Shown: in pieces, positions 44,325 through 55,048 of the stretch
Layout: each line of letters opens with the position of its first letter
Numbering within the stretch: the stretch's first letter is position 1
Source of the DNA: Isoetes taiwanensis
Taxonomy: Eukaryota > Streptophyta > Lycopodiopsida > Isoetales > Isoetaceae
Length of the DNA stretch: 64,000 nt
Reading direction: 5' to 3'
Assembly: GCA_021234155.1 (NCBI GenBank)
Contig: JAJEKV010000030.1
Coordinates: 3,634,761 to 3,698,760 of the forward strand
Position numbers and translations under genes: made by a program
Notes under the pieces: model-generated
The model's database searches: none
What the model was told of the DNA's origin: nothing
What the model saw: the letters and a program-made list of their open reading frames with translations, nothing else

Positions 44325-46375
44325 TCCCCTTATTTCTCTATTTGGATTCTTTATACGTTGTTTCGTATGTTATCAAGTATCAAGTATTCTATTATCTTGA
44401 AGTAGCAATTTGAATTGATTGTCAAAACATGACTTTGAACTATGATTTAAAGCCACTTCACCCTCCGCCATAGAGGGCAACCCCAAACACCTTTTGTTAT
44501 TATTTATCGGATAAGGACTTGCAATATGGGGTAAAAGCCTACTCAACATGAAAACAACATGATAAAATCTTGCTTGATATTTTCATTTAGTTGGTAGTGA
44601 GAATGCGCATAGAAGTGTGCCTTTTATGTACTTGTTTCATGCGTAGGGGGATGCTATGTTCTTGCCTTTTATGCTTAAAAAAGGTTAAAAAGCATAGATT
44701 ATTAAATGTTTTATCATTAATTGCAATTACAACACTAAGAAAAGATCGAGATTTGATGCGAAATTTTTGGTACAAATGAAAATTCCCTCCAAGAATGTTC
44801 CAACAAACTTAAAAAATGAAAAAAGAAAAATAATTTCAATATTTTTCACAAATTAGATTATCCTTTCGAGCTTTTCTTGATCAGGATAGCATGAAAGCTG
44901 ACGATTTTTAGAACTGAAAAAGAGAAGCATACAACAAATATGGCATGCGATTTTGAAATTGTAATTGAAGAATACATCCCTGAGGCAACTGGGTTCGAGA
45001 TTGGAATTAGAGAGGAGAAGCAGCTGACAAACGTTGACTATTGGGGGCCATTTCCTTTTGTTTACCAACCAGAAGCAACAAACAATTGCGTTCTTGTAGT
45101 GCTTCACTGGAGATCTGTTTATGTAGATTGAGTTGGGTACCAAAATCCACCAGTCTTAATGATCAACTAATGAAATGTAATGGTCGATTAAGGACTTTTT
45201 CATGAGGTCCCAACTTTGACGCCATGAGCCATTGGTGTGGTGCCCCTCTCAAGGTGGTTGAAAAGATATAGAACTTGATCTTAGGTTATGGTGGACATTA
45301 AGAATTCCCAAAGCCTTGAATTCCTTCATGTGCGCCTCTGCACTTTGCTCGACAAAGGACTTACCTTTTATCATCCAAGTGTAGAGTAAACTCGTTTGGG
45401 GTTTAGATAATTGACCTCTTCCCAAAGAGGTTCTACACAGAAAAAATTTAAGCACCCTAATAATTTATCTAAGTGTAATGAATTGATCATTCCTTAAGTA
45501 CTTTATATGTCGAAGCGGGGTATGAAATGACCATTATTGCTATTTCTTCCCAACATAGATCTAAGCTAAAAGGCGATTCCTTCCTCACCCAAATTTAGAC
45601 AAGCAACAAATAGAGAGCAACAGGCTAGTGATTTATGCCTAACACCTCAAATTATATACCAACATAAATCTAACGACTAAAGTCATAAGTCGATAGAACC
45701 AAAGGAGGTGAATGCAAACAAATTCTTTTGCTATCAAAGTTATAAGAATATGTTTACTAGAAAATATTATTTTTTGTGGTAGTCTATTTCTATATTTAAT
45801 AAGGAAGTATAGGCTCTGATACAGATCCACAAGAATATGGCAAAATTGTTGTTCCCTAAGGGAATGTTCTATGCTTGAAATGGCCTCCTTGACCAATCTC
45901 CTTTGTCCATGGAGTCAAATGGCAAAATTGTTGATATGTCCCAAACCACTAGATAATGAATTGAACATTTCAATCTTTTAGTTGTTAGTAAACTACTACA
46001 AAATGGTGAATTTGCACATACCACATAACTAACTCATCCTATTCAAACTGGCCAGGGGATTTTGCGAAAAAAGATAACTCAGAGACGAATTGTCTAGCTG
46101 CAATTGCTGGCATACTTGAACAAGCTACTGGACTTGTTGTAACAAGGCTAAAACCTTCTCCATAGAGATAGAACACAATGGACAAGAAATGATGATGATA
46201 TTATCATACTTCGTTGAACCCTAAGGGGCATGAAGCAGCAGTTACAAAGTAGCACCTATTATTTTGTTAGGCTGAGCAAAAACTCTCTATGAGATTCTAC
46301 TGATTTCATGAAACATTCTAATTGTCTAGGGTTTAATGATAATAGAGAATGAAAACTTGGCTGATAGATGCCATA
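44325..46375. other. Intergenic, no gene seen
   Basis: AT-rich, stop-rich. A CTTCCTTCC-type stretch continues briefly after the A5 tail. The region next to 46.3 kb may include the 3' UTR of the family C LINE, but I found no tail. Confidence 0.45.
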
Positions 46376-46379
46376 TTGA

Positions 46380-47651
46380 TCTCGTATACGTTAATATTCC
46401 TAGCAATGCAAGAAAACATGCTCTTCATCTTCCACTTGACCGGATTTACAAATGTCGCAAATCCTTTCCTCCTGAGCTAGTTTCATCCATCGCCCTATCT
46501 CTATTTTTAATGAGTGTGACCTAGTTCTGTATCTTGCAATTGTTCTTTTCAGCTGTTTTATGATGGGAGCATTCAAGTAATCAGAACTGACATAAACAAG
46601 TAATGGATTTCTTCCTGATAAAAGGCCATCTTTGAGCCCTGTTTCTCCCATAACTTTCCGATAAAGTATTCTTGTACCATTTCCCTTATACCAATCTCTG
46701 AATCCGGCCAGTTCTCTGCCACAATTCCCCACCGACCAGCCCATTCATGCCCTTCGTTGAGCCATCCAGATGATTGATCCATTGCTATTTTAGGCATCCT
46801 GCTTTCATCCATACCCCTAAGTCTATTGACAAAATGCAGTGTCAAACATAAAGCCTCGACTTCTAAAGGGAGGAGGCATGTCTCTGCTGATAAGATTGCA
46901 TACGGTATCTGCCTTCGCACAAGAAGTTTTTCTTGGATAAATATTTTTAGTATCTATTTTATCTGATTCCATATTTTTGTGTGTAGCGAAGGACCCCAAA
47001 TGGGAGCACTATATAGTACTAATGTCTGGATCAGGGTTTTAAAAAGCATCGTCTTAAGTCTCCAACTAGATAGAGATGAGCTATGGCATCTAGACAACAT
47101 AGAATACATAGCAGTCTTACCTCCTATAATTCGTTTCCGTATACATTCCTTCCACTTATAATTTGAGCAGATTTCGAAACCCAAGTATCTGTACCAGTCC
47201 ACTTCTTCTAGCGATTCACCTTGATATATGAAAGATGGATGTTTTACTGTGCCAATCACTACAATCTTTGTTTTGGAAAGATTTACCTTCATTTCGCGGG
47301 AGTTGCAAAAGAGATTCAATGTGTTTAGGTGCTCCTGTAGACCTGCTGGGGAATCTGCTATCAGTACTAGCGTACATTAGCAATTACACCATAAAACTCC
47401 CTAAGTTAGCTCCTGCTTGTCCCCTTCTCTGCAACCACTCTTCCAGCTCGTCTATGTATAACCCAAAGAGAGTATGGACATCCTTGTTTGATTCCCATTG
47501 TGCTTTGAATCTCATTTGGCATTTCGATGGATAGTTTGGCTAAACCTCTTCATATAAGCGTGCAACAGCACCTCGCCATGTATTTGGAATATCAAGCTGC
47601 TCCATCAACCATAATTTTGTTCAGGGCACCGTGTCAAATAATTTGGCTGAG
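46380..47651 (-). mobile_element. Family C LINE, 5'-truncated
   Basis: Minus strand. It starts at AKLFDTVP (motif A, 47645), then FGLYIDELEEWLQRRGQAGA (motif B region), a damaged motif C (YAxTD), IADSPAGLQEHLNTLNLFCN, VNLSKTKIVVIG, WYRYLGFE (47180) and the connection domain. It ends with RTRSHSLKIEIGRWMKL and ICDICKSGQVEDEEHVFLHC, a C-x2-C-x9-H-x4-C zinc motif, near 46400. These regions lie in at least three frames. It resembles family A in motif B (YIDxLExWL) and the C-terminal signature but is clearly diverged. Confidence 0.8.
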
Positions 47652-47654
47652 AGT

Positions 47655-47995
47655 AGACTAGAACTAGTAAAGGGATTCCGGTTTATATTATCATGAACTT
47701 ACACCAAAACAAAAGAAAATACTAGAAAATATGCGAGAAGCATGTTGAAAAACTGGATAAACTTAGATATAACAGTGCAGAATACAAGGACTCGAGCTAG
47801 AAGGCTCAAAAATGGCGTTGAATTAGAATGATTTGACAAGAATGAGTCATCCCTATATATAGATTTTGACTTCCAGATCATGTCACGGCAAAGGATGAGA
47901 TTGTGCCAAGTGTCGCACATGTAGCTTCTGGAATATTTTGAAACCTCCTGGAAATAGTTCATATGTGAAGAAGATGAAGGGGACGTCTTCAAGAA
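47655..47995. other. Intergenic, no gene seen
   Basis: AT-rich. A 97-codon minus-strand ORF (47699-47992) is Ser/Asn-rich with no context. Nothing supported. Confidence 0.4.
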
Positions 47996-47996
47996 A

Positions 47997-48125
47997 TATT
48001 AGTAGCTCACTTGGCAAAGGTGTATGTCTTACAACTAGAAAGTTGCCAGTTTAAAGCCTGCTTCATCCAACTATCTTTTGCATCTAGGTGGGGACTATTT
48101 TTGTACGTACAAGTATAGTGTCAGT
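47997..48125 (+). repeat. tRNA-derived SINE-like head
   Basis: TAGCTCACTTGG (48003-48014) fits an RNA polymerase III A box. AGTTTAAAGCC (48048-48058) is a two-mismatch B box, 33 nt downstream, as in tRNA-derived SINEs. The following 60 bp (ATCTAGGTGGGGACTATTTT...) would be the body. No cloverleaf is complete, so it is not a tRNA gene. Confidence 0.5.
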
Positions 48126-48129
48126 ATGG

Positions 48130-48725
48130 TCGTCCCGACTATGGTTTAGTAGCTAAAGTAAGAATAGACATGTTCATAAACTTTACTAGTGGTACATGTA
48201 AATGGACTACGGAGGACACAATTGAATGCACATATCCATCACCTCTTGGAGGTATGATCCTAGTATCCACGAAGTTATGCGCAACATCACATGGAACAGC
48301 TGGTTGGGGGGGATCAACTCAGCATAGCATGCCCTGATAGGTTCAATGCCCGGCGATGATGAAGAGTGTGGCACTCATCCTCAATAACTTCCAGCTAGCA
48401 GCACATAAAGAATCCCATACATTTTTCCACAATCCACCACAATTACTCCTAAAGACCTAGTAATAAGCTCTACATTTTTTTTTTTTTTTTTAAATGTAGT
48501 TATGCTCAACCCTGAGTAGAGTTCTAGGAGCTCAATTCAACCAAACTCTGGAGGTAGGCTCTGGGCAATTAGCAGGTTATAAGAAGGGCCAGATTTATCA
48601 GAAGGGGCTCTATGAAAAAGTAATGGTTTATTATTAGAATTCAAAGTTTATAGCCAAGGAAGGAAGCAGTCATTTTTTACTTTCATTTTTTACTTTCACC
48701 TTTTCAACCATTACTCTAATTCAAC
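48130..48725. other. Intergenic with a poly(T) run
   Basis: A run of about 16 T at 48476-48491 may be the tail of a minus-strand retroposon, but no body is recognised to its right. Two near-identical words (CATTTTTTACTTTCA) are repeated at 48671 and 48684. Confidence 0.4.
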
Positions 48726-48727
48726 CA

Positions 48728-48842
48728 TTGCTTGGGGGTTTTTTTTAACCCGGGCAACAATAAGTCTATTGCACCTTTTTATTGGGTCCCATAGGTCGCT
48801 TGGTCTCTGCAGACGATAAAAAATCCATTCTATTCTTTTCTA
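48728..48842 (+). mobile_element. Family A LINE 3' end, copy A6
   Basis: A very short 5'-truncated copy of only about 115 bp: GGGGGTTTTTTTTAACCCGG (remnant of the stem-loop), TATTGGGTCCCATAGGTCGC, then TTGGTCTCTGCAGACGATAA, AAAATC and a TATTC-type tail. It shows that the 3' end alone defines the family. Confidence 0.85.
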
Positions 48843-49034
48843 CTCAAAATCACATAGCATGTCAGCCCAATCCAAAGAACTAGAATCCAAGGGTGTTGAA
48901 AGAAGTAACAATTGCCCAAATCACATATTTGGTTGTAAAGATACATTTAGGTTTTATTTATAGTGTTTGAAGGTGTTAAATTATCCAAAACATTTATCCT
49001 TTTGTTCATTATTTATTCATCTTTATGATATTCG

Positions 49035-49049
49035 TCTTTCATTTCTGAC
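49035..49049 (+). repeat. Target-site duplication, left copy
   Basis: TCTTTCATTTCTGAC, repeated exactly at 52095-52109. It flanks the L1-type insertion and dates the element limits to the base. Confidence 0.92.
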
Positions 49050-52000
49050 GGGCTCGGGGATGGAAACCATGATAACGGCCCTGGGTAATATAAAAAATTA
49101 TGCCAAAAGTTGGGGTAGAGCTAAAGTGCAAAGGGAGAGGGGAGAGTTGGATAGCCTTTACAATCAGCTCCACTCACTTAGAGCATTGAGCCCGAATGAT
49201 GGGATAGAGGAGAAGGGAATAATAGAACAGATAAAGGCATTAGAGGAAGTCAAGATAATGGAGAATAGATGCAAAGCAGGATTGACTTGGCTAAATGAAG
49301 GTGATAAATGCACCAAGTTCTTCTTTAAGTCAGCTAAAGAAAAGAAGAGGTCGTCTACTCTATCAACCATTGCACTAGGTGACGGCTCGACTCTCAAATC
49401 CCCAGGGGATCTAAAAAGGTACTTACATAATCATTTCCAAGGTTTTTTTGGGGAACATAACTTACCATTCCAAGATACATATGAAGAGCTAGTGATCTCA
49501 AAAGTTTCACCTATAATGAGCTCTAGCCAAAAAGATATTCTAAATCGCTCTCTCTCTCTCTATGGAGGATCTTGAAAAAGCCATCCTCTTACTGGCTAAG
49601 AATAAATGTCCGGGTATGGATGGAATTCCCATCGAATTCTACCAATGCAATTGGGAATGGATTAAAAATGATATCTTTTCCGCATACACAGACTTCTTGC
49701 AAGCTGAGAATTTAAATCCAAGATTGAATACAGGTTGCATTGCCTTGGTACCCAAGTGTAAGGAGCCAAGCACAATTAACGATTGGAGGCCTATCACACT
49801 CCTATCTGCATTTTACAAAATCATAGCCAAGGCTATGGCAGAGAAGATCAAACCAATTTTAGCGGAAGGTATCTCACAGGCCCAATCTGGCTTCTTACCG
49901 GGTACGAGTATTCTGAGCAATGTGGCATCAGCTTTTGAAGGGTTGCACTGGGCCAGAAAAACAGGACAAAAAGTAGCCTATCTAAAGCTAGATTTAGATG
50001 GAATTTTCTGCATAAAATGATGCTCAAGCTGGGTTGTGGGGATATTTTTACAGAAGGGGTAATGAAACTATTGAGATCAGCTCGAGCCTCAGTCTTATTT
50101 CAAGGTGAATCATCTCCTATATTTGAGATTAAGAGGGGCATCAGGCAAGGTTGTCCCCTGGCTCCTTTTCTCTTCAATATAGCGCCAGAAGCTCTCTCAC
50201 GCTTATTCCCGCAAGCATCTGCAGACAGTCTCATTCGGGGACTAGAAATGTGGGGCCGGTTCTCAACAAATCAGAACCGTGATCGCAGGCGACTCATTTA
50301 CGTTTTATCGAGGCAGAGGAAAACAATATGTCTTGTGCAGGACAACTACTGGCCACCTTCTCAATAGCTTTAGGTTGCCTCATAAATTGGAAAAAATGCT
50401 CGGTCACGGTGGCCTTTGGAGAACAGGCATCCCATATGTTTGGAAAGCTTACCATGGAAAATTATCCCCGAGGGTGAACACTCCAACTTGTTAGGAATCC
50501 CAAGTGGGCATTAACATCACTAGTGCAATTAATATGGGATGAAATGCTACTAGGCCTATATAAACACCTAAATTGGTGGAAGGTAGCAAAGTTATCCCTT
50601 GCGGGGGAGGATTACCTGTGGCAAAACATGTGCTAAGTAATACTTATGTATGCATATCATCAATTCTACTTGCTCGAGGGAGAAGATGCGGGAGTTAGAA
50701 GGGCTGATTCAAACTTCGTGCACTGGGAGGTAATGAAGAAGGTGCAACGATCAAAATTGCTTGGTGGAAGTGCAAGAGGGACAAAACAGAAGGGGGAATT
50801 GGTATGCTTGACATAGTCTTACAGAGCAAAGTATTAATAGCCAAATTCATATGGATGATTCTTCGGGAAAAGGTGAAGTCTCCAGGTTTGCACCTCATCA
50901 ACCAAGCTCTATTATATTCTTGTAAGCATAGTAAGCCCTCCGTCAAGGTCTCGCTTCCATGGTCTCTCTTTTTTTTATCTCAAGCCATGTAAAGAAGCCT
51001 CCCCCTTCCTGAAGGGTCTTATTTCGGCTTGGAATGCCATAAAGAAACTATTCACGCTTGATATCAGCAAATTTAAAGCAGGGACCTCCCCTTCATGGTG
51101 GGTACCAGTGGAATTGCACAATAAACAAGGCCCATTAGGTATAGTGGCTGACGCGAGGATTGTGAAGAAATGGAAAAACTGTGGTATACATTCTTGTGCT
51201 CAGTGGCACGTGGCCAGTTGGGAAGCATTTCAAGCATGTTTTGGTTTAAAGGAGGCAGACAAGATAATTTGGGAATGCGTGGCTTCCGTACTCCCAAACA
51301 CAATAAATAGAGGAGATCAAAGTCCATGGGTCGTACATCCTTCGATACAGCCAAACAAGTTTGTGAAGTCATGCTACAGTAGTTTGAAGACTAAGGGATT
51401 TCTTCCAGTATCTCCCAAGTGGGAGCTAGTGATCACGGAGGGCATCCTTAAAAACATCTGGAGAAAGGCTTGGCTGAAATTTCTCCCTCCACGAATCAAC
51501 GCCTTTCTTTGGCAAGTGATCCACAGGGTCCCAAGGGTCAATCATCTAGTCTCCAAATGGGACAATAACGTGAGCCCACTTTGCCCTATGTGTGAAGAGG
51601 AAGAGGAATCCATAGAACATTGTCCGGTGGAATGTGGGATCTTTGCATGAAGTATGGGCACGAGTCCGGATAGTTTCAATACCCATTAGGAACCAAAGAA
51701 TTGCTGCTAGGAATTCTCCCTCCGAATGGTGTCCCAAGAAGAAGATTTCTTTTCACATAGCCGGGCCTAGACGATCCGGTCAATATGGAAAAGGAGTAAT
51801 GCCCGAGTCTTTCTTTGAGAATCGAGGTATTCATATCATCAACTCAGCTACTTCACAGTACTTGAAAGACTTAAAAAATTTAGGCTAGTTTTTAAATGTG
51901 AAGAAGAGGTAAAGGAAGAAATATGGGGCGCCTATTTTAATCTGGTCTAGGTCGGGAAAGAGAATAGTACAAGCTGGAGCTACGTAGCTACCCCCATCTC

Positions 52001-52094
52001 ATATTCGTGGATGGGTGCACCTCTGCCATGTGGCTTTGTATCATTCTCTCTAAGTAAATAAAATCTTTTTTATCCCTCAAAAAAAAAAAAAAAA
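49050..52094 (+). mobile_element. L1-type LINE (family D), 5'-truncated, with poly(A) and TSD
   Basis: The 3,045-bp insertion starts in the linker between endonuclease and RT, carries RT and zf-RVT regions, and ends in AATAAA-containing 3' UTR (ATAAAATC at 52060) and a 14-base poly(A) (52081-52094). It is flanked by a perfect 15-bp target-site duplication. The endonuclease and ORF1 are absent, so this is a classic truncated insertion. Perfect flanks against a coding region with several frameshifts suggest middle age. The tail is poly(A), unlike the microsatellite tails of families A and B. Confidence 0.95.
49080..51650 (+). pseudogene. L1-type ORF2: RT and zf-RVT remnant
   Basis: Linker with coiled helices (49080-49575), including TWLNEGDKCTKFFFKSAKEK, the usual pre-RT signature. 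RT blocks: KNKCPGMDGIPIEFYQ, CIALVPKCKEPSTINDWRPI, AQSGFLPGTSILSNV, LKLDLDGIFCIK (motif A, with an apparent deletion after the first Asp), RGIRQGCPLAPFLFNIAPEA (motif B, 50130). Motif C is IAGDSF instead of YADD (50285). The connection region is in other frames. The zf-RVT at 51450-51640 reads RKAWLKFLPPRINAFLWQVI, then LCPMCEEEEESIEHCPVEC (C-x2-C-x8-H-x4-C). Frame changes occur near 49565, 50018, 50290, 50500-51070 and 51650. It is catalytically dead. Confidence 0.9.
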
Positions 52095-52109
52095 TCTTTC
52101 ATTTCTGAC
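52095..52109 (+). repeat. Target-site duplication, right copy
   Basis: Identical to 49035-49049. Removing the element would rejoin ATATTCG to CATCGATCTGG. Around the empty site one frame stays open across the junction for some 40 codons, but no gene is recognised. Confidence 0.92.
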
Positions 52110-52760
52110 CATCGATCTGGAAGATATTCTGCGCTTTATGCCAGATCAAAGGCCATCAGACTTTTTGAGGAAAAAAATACATGCCAAAGTCAATGGTCCA
52201 AAACGAACATATGGTCTGCTGGAAAAGGATTAAGGGCCAATAAAAATTGAACACAATGGCAGCAAATGGTCAATACAACAGACTGTCGGAATGCAATACA
52301 GCGGATAGCTAAGCCAAAATGAAGCTGCGGAATGCAATAAGCCTCGCCAAAACGAACCTGCGGAATGCAACAAGTTGCACCTAAACTCTCCCAGAACAGA
52401 GAGAAATAGGTCAGGGCTTGAAAGATTTGAACCTTCTGGCCAAGCCAACCTCATCAAAACTCAAAGGAACAAGCTCCCGTCTTCGCTCAATCCATCCCAA
52501 TAAACTCACAGGCATAACATAAATAGACAAATCCTAATCTTGGAGTTCTACAACCGATAACAATGGCATGCAATCTGACCTATCTGCCCAAGAAGCATGC
52601 CCTGTGTGCAGCCCTCTACTTCTAAATTCATATCAAGCTGCCTATAAGCTAAGAGATCTACTCAAAAGCCTCAATATCACCAAAGCTGCCAAGAAAAGAT
52701 AGAGGGAGAGAGAGAAAGAAAATGAAATCTCTGAACTCAAAGCCATAGCAATCGCTGATG
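52110..52760. other. Intergenic with a small tandem repeat
   Basis: GGAATGCAAYA is repeated three times at 52287-52372 (about 33-45 bp apart, with CCAAAAYGAA between). No gene is supported. Confidence 0.5.
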
Positions 52761-52764
52761 CGTT

Positions 52765-52827
52765 TGCCACTTATTGCTAGCAGTTACTTGCTAGGGAATC
52801 GCCTGGTTGAAGGGGTTTCCGACGGGA
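52765..52827 (+). repeat. Inverted-repeat arm L
   Basis: GAATCGCCTGGTTGAAGGGG plus TTTCCGACGGGA (52796-52827) is the reverse complement of 54985-55016 at 31 of 32 positions. Further out (52765-52795) the match to the hub block continues weakly (ATTGCTAGCAG, TTACTTG). It marks the left edge of the gag-bearing cassette. Confidence 0.85.
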
Positions 52828-52829
52828 GC

Positions 52830-53310
52830 GCTAGACGAAAAGATAAAACAAAAAAAATTAACCGTCATTTTATCTAAAATTAAAAAACTTTTCAGAACTT
52901 TTTGTTTCAAATTATACGGCGGGAATATGCGTTTTATACGAATGCACCGCTGGGAAAATCTAGTTTTCTTTTTGAATTCTAAGACTCCAAAAGTACAGTG
53001 GTCCACTTTAAGCTCCTGGGCCCTCGTGTTGTCATTTTAATGCCGGGTATTGAAATCCTTAAAGTAATTGGATCGTGCCCGACACGTTGGTGCAAAAATC
53101 TTGTCCATCAGAGTTATCTAGAGAAAGTTATGGGCCTCAAAACACACAACCTCTTTGCTCCACAACATAACATACTTACCCTACTAGTTTACACCTTCCT
53201 ACCCAACTAATTTAATCCTCCCATAACTAGGTCAACCCCACATACTAACTATAGAGTTGGAATAGTTTAACCTAAGACAAAATCTTCCTAAACTAACGAA
53301 TTCTACGCCA
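52830..53310. other. Left spacer of the inverted-repeat cassette
   Basis: AT-rich leader between arm L and the first ORF. A 77-codon frame from 52807 runs out of the repeat arm and has no domain. The composition changes sharply at about 53300. Confidence 0.45.
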
Positions 53311-53314
53311 GCAG

Positions 53315-54032
53315 CCCGATCTCGATGACTTCATCGACTGGGAGACTCAAGACTTCCCCATCAACATCAGGGAGGCCCACACGTACTCTGGCCTGTCGTC
53401 ATCGGACATTGAAGCTTACATTGGCATCCGACAGATGATGACGCAACAGGAGCTACCCTCAGAGGAGGAATTTATCGCACTCCAAGAGCGGATGGGCATT
53501 GGGGGGGAAAACAACAAGCGCACTCCTGTCCAGCACCTCAGCAGTAGCCCCAGTCGGATTAGAAAGAGGCGGCATCAACTTGACCTCTTCCAGGTCCATG
53601 TTCGGCGACTATAGAGAAATGATAGCAGTACCGGTAGATGAGTACTCCGGAAGACACAGGACTGGAATCAGAACCGGAGAAGAAACCGCGAAGGGAGGAC
53701 ACAATAAAGCCCTCAGATTTTATCTGCCACTCCTCATCGACGGAAGAATAACGGTCATACACTACCAGTTTAGCCCACGGAGAGAAGAAGGAGTCTTCAT
53801 GCTGATTGCCCTTTCAGGATTTGGAAGGCATGCCCGGATGCCTCCAAACATCGACCATGGCATCCTGGTCAAGAGGACAATAGCTTTGAGCATCTTCGAC
53901 TTCGCAGTCTCATACAAATGGCATGGCAGGTTGGCCGTCACTACAGCCTATATGTCGGATAGAAGGATCCAAGATCTGGTGACGGCACTCCAAGGTGGTA
54001 CGGCCGCCAACATCCTTAGAAACTTGGGGTGA
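53315..54032 (+). pseudogene. Retroelement- or pararetrovirus-like ORF upstream of gag
   Basis: Two overlapping frames look coding. Frame 1 (53315-53611) encodes DFIDWETQDFPINIREAHTY, an acidic-helical segment (QQELPSEEEFIALQERMGIG) and a basic end (RIRKRRHQ). Frame 2 is open from 53499 to 54032 and is convincing from MFGDYREMIAVPVDEYSG on, through RFYLPLLIDGRITVIHYQF and IFDFAVSYKWHGRLAVTTAY to a TGA. The change from frame 1 to frame 2 falls in or after a G7A4 run at 53501-53511. After 54032 coding-like peptides (EQWAQP, KKFLEDNPAYRRF) continue in other frames. I recognise no certain family. Position before gag fits the extra ORF of Ogre/Tat-type retrotransposons or a caulimovirid movement-type protein; resemblance to the latter is weak. 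No LTR is seen. Confidence 0.45.
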
Positions 54033-54248
54033 ACAGTGGGCACAACCTAAGTGAAGAAGTTCTTGGAAGACAACCCGGCATATAGAAGATTCCAGGAATA
54101 GATTAAAACTTTTCTCTCTCTGTTATCAATTGTAAAAATATTGCACTTTATGAATATAAGTTATAGCATTATGTGTGTTCTTTGATATATTTTGTCCCCA
54201 CAGCTATATCATCAAACAAACCAATGCAATAACAAACAAAAGCTAATC

Positions 54249-55040
54249 ATGAGAGTGCAATCTAATGTGTATGCAGCTAGAGCACCCAGGAATAGAGAAC
54301 AAGATCGACAACCTAAGGAAGAGCAGACACCCGCAAGGCAGTTTCAACCAAGGAACCTATTCCAAGAGTTCGAGGTGCCAACCCCAGAAGAGGAGATATC
54401 GCACATAAGATCGGATATCCACGAAATAAGAGCCTTACTGGCAGGGGCGGCAGCAATCAGACCGGACCAGAATGTCCAACTACCTCAAACACCGGTCGAC
54501 AGAGCAGACAAAGCAAAGAAGAGAAGTCGGAGAAGGAGATCACCTAGCATGGATTCCTCCAACTCTAGTTCCGACTCCGACTTCGAATCTAAAAAGCAGG
54601 AGAACGATCGGCAGGACTGCCGGGAGGGTCCCAACCATGATAGGGGCAGAATTGAAGTTGATTACCAAAAGAAAGTCGACTCTGCACTGAGCAACGTGTG
54701 GAAAGCCAGGAAGTTGGAACAGTTCTCAGGAGACAACAGGTCTGGAATGGAAGCCGAGGCTTGGTTGGATGAAACGAGGGAGTATGGGAATGCTTATAGC
54801 ATGAAGGATAAGGACAACGGCAGGATAGCAACAACCAACCTCAAGGGGGCAGCCAGAATTTGGTGGAAAGGCTATGCCAAAGCCCACGGGTTAAGCAGAG
54901 ATAGCTGCAGATTCAAGAATTTCTCCAAGGCATTTAAACGTCACTATGTGCCGAGGGAATACAAGTGCGGCGCCGCTGCCGGTTTCCCGTCGGAAACCCC
55001 TCCAACCAGGCGATTCTCTCACGTAAGCCACCGGCAGTAA
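54249..55040 (+). CDS. Retrotransposon gag-like protein, 3'-truncated by repeat arm
   Basis: An open frame without interruptions. I prefer the ATG at 54249 (263 codons) because it follows an acceptor-like CCCCACAG and coding character begins there. Residues 1-75 are basic and Gln/Arg-rich with a helix (EEEISHIRSDIHEIRALLAG). Residues 90-150 form a Lys/Arg/Ser/Asp-rich linker (KKRSRRRRSPSMDSSNSSSD). Residues 160-245 are a retrotransposon gag core: KLEQFSG, EAWLDETREYGNAY, LKGAARIWWKGYAKA, RFKNFSKAFKRHYVPREYK. Gag packages element RNA into virus-like particles. The zinc knuckle, protease and RT that should follow are missing: from about residue 246 the reading runs through the inverted-repeat block, whose sequence supplies the last 17-20 codons and the stop. 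Confidence 0.75.
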   Translation: MRVQSNVYAARAPRNREQDRQPKEEQTPARQFQPRNLFQEFEVPTPEEEISHIRSDIHEIRALLAGAAAIRPDQNVQLPQTPVDRADKAKKRSRRRRSPSMDSSNSSSDSDFESKKQENDRQDCREGPNHDRGRIEVDYQKKVDSALSNVWKARKLEQFSGDNRSGMEAEAWLDETREYGNAYSMKDKDNGRIATTNLKGAARIWWKGYAKAHGLSRDSCRFKNFSKAFKRHYVPREYKCGAAAGFPSETPPTRRFSHVSHRQ

Positions 55041-55048
55041 AAAATTCC
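54985..55048 (-). repeat. Hub inverted-repeat block (both arms fused)
   Basis: One continuous 64-bp block. Its left half (54985-55016) is the reverse complement of arm L at 52796-52827 (31/32). Its right half (55023-55048) is the reverse complement of arm R at 55921-55946 (25/26). Immediately left, GGTTTCC-CGTC-GGAAACC (54981-54998) is a small hairpin. The block interrupts the gag frame. Confidence 0.85.
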
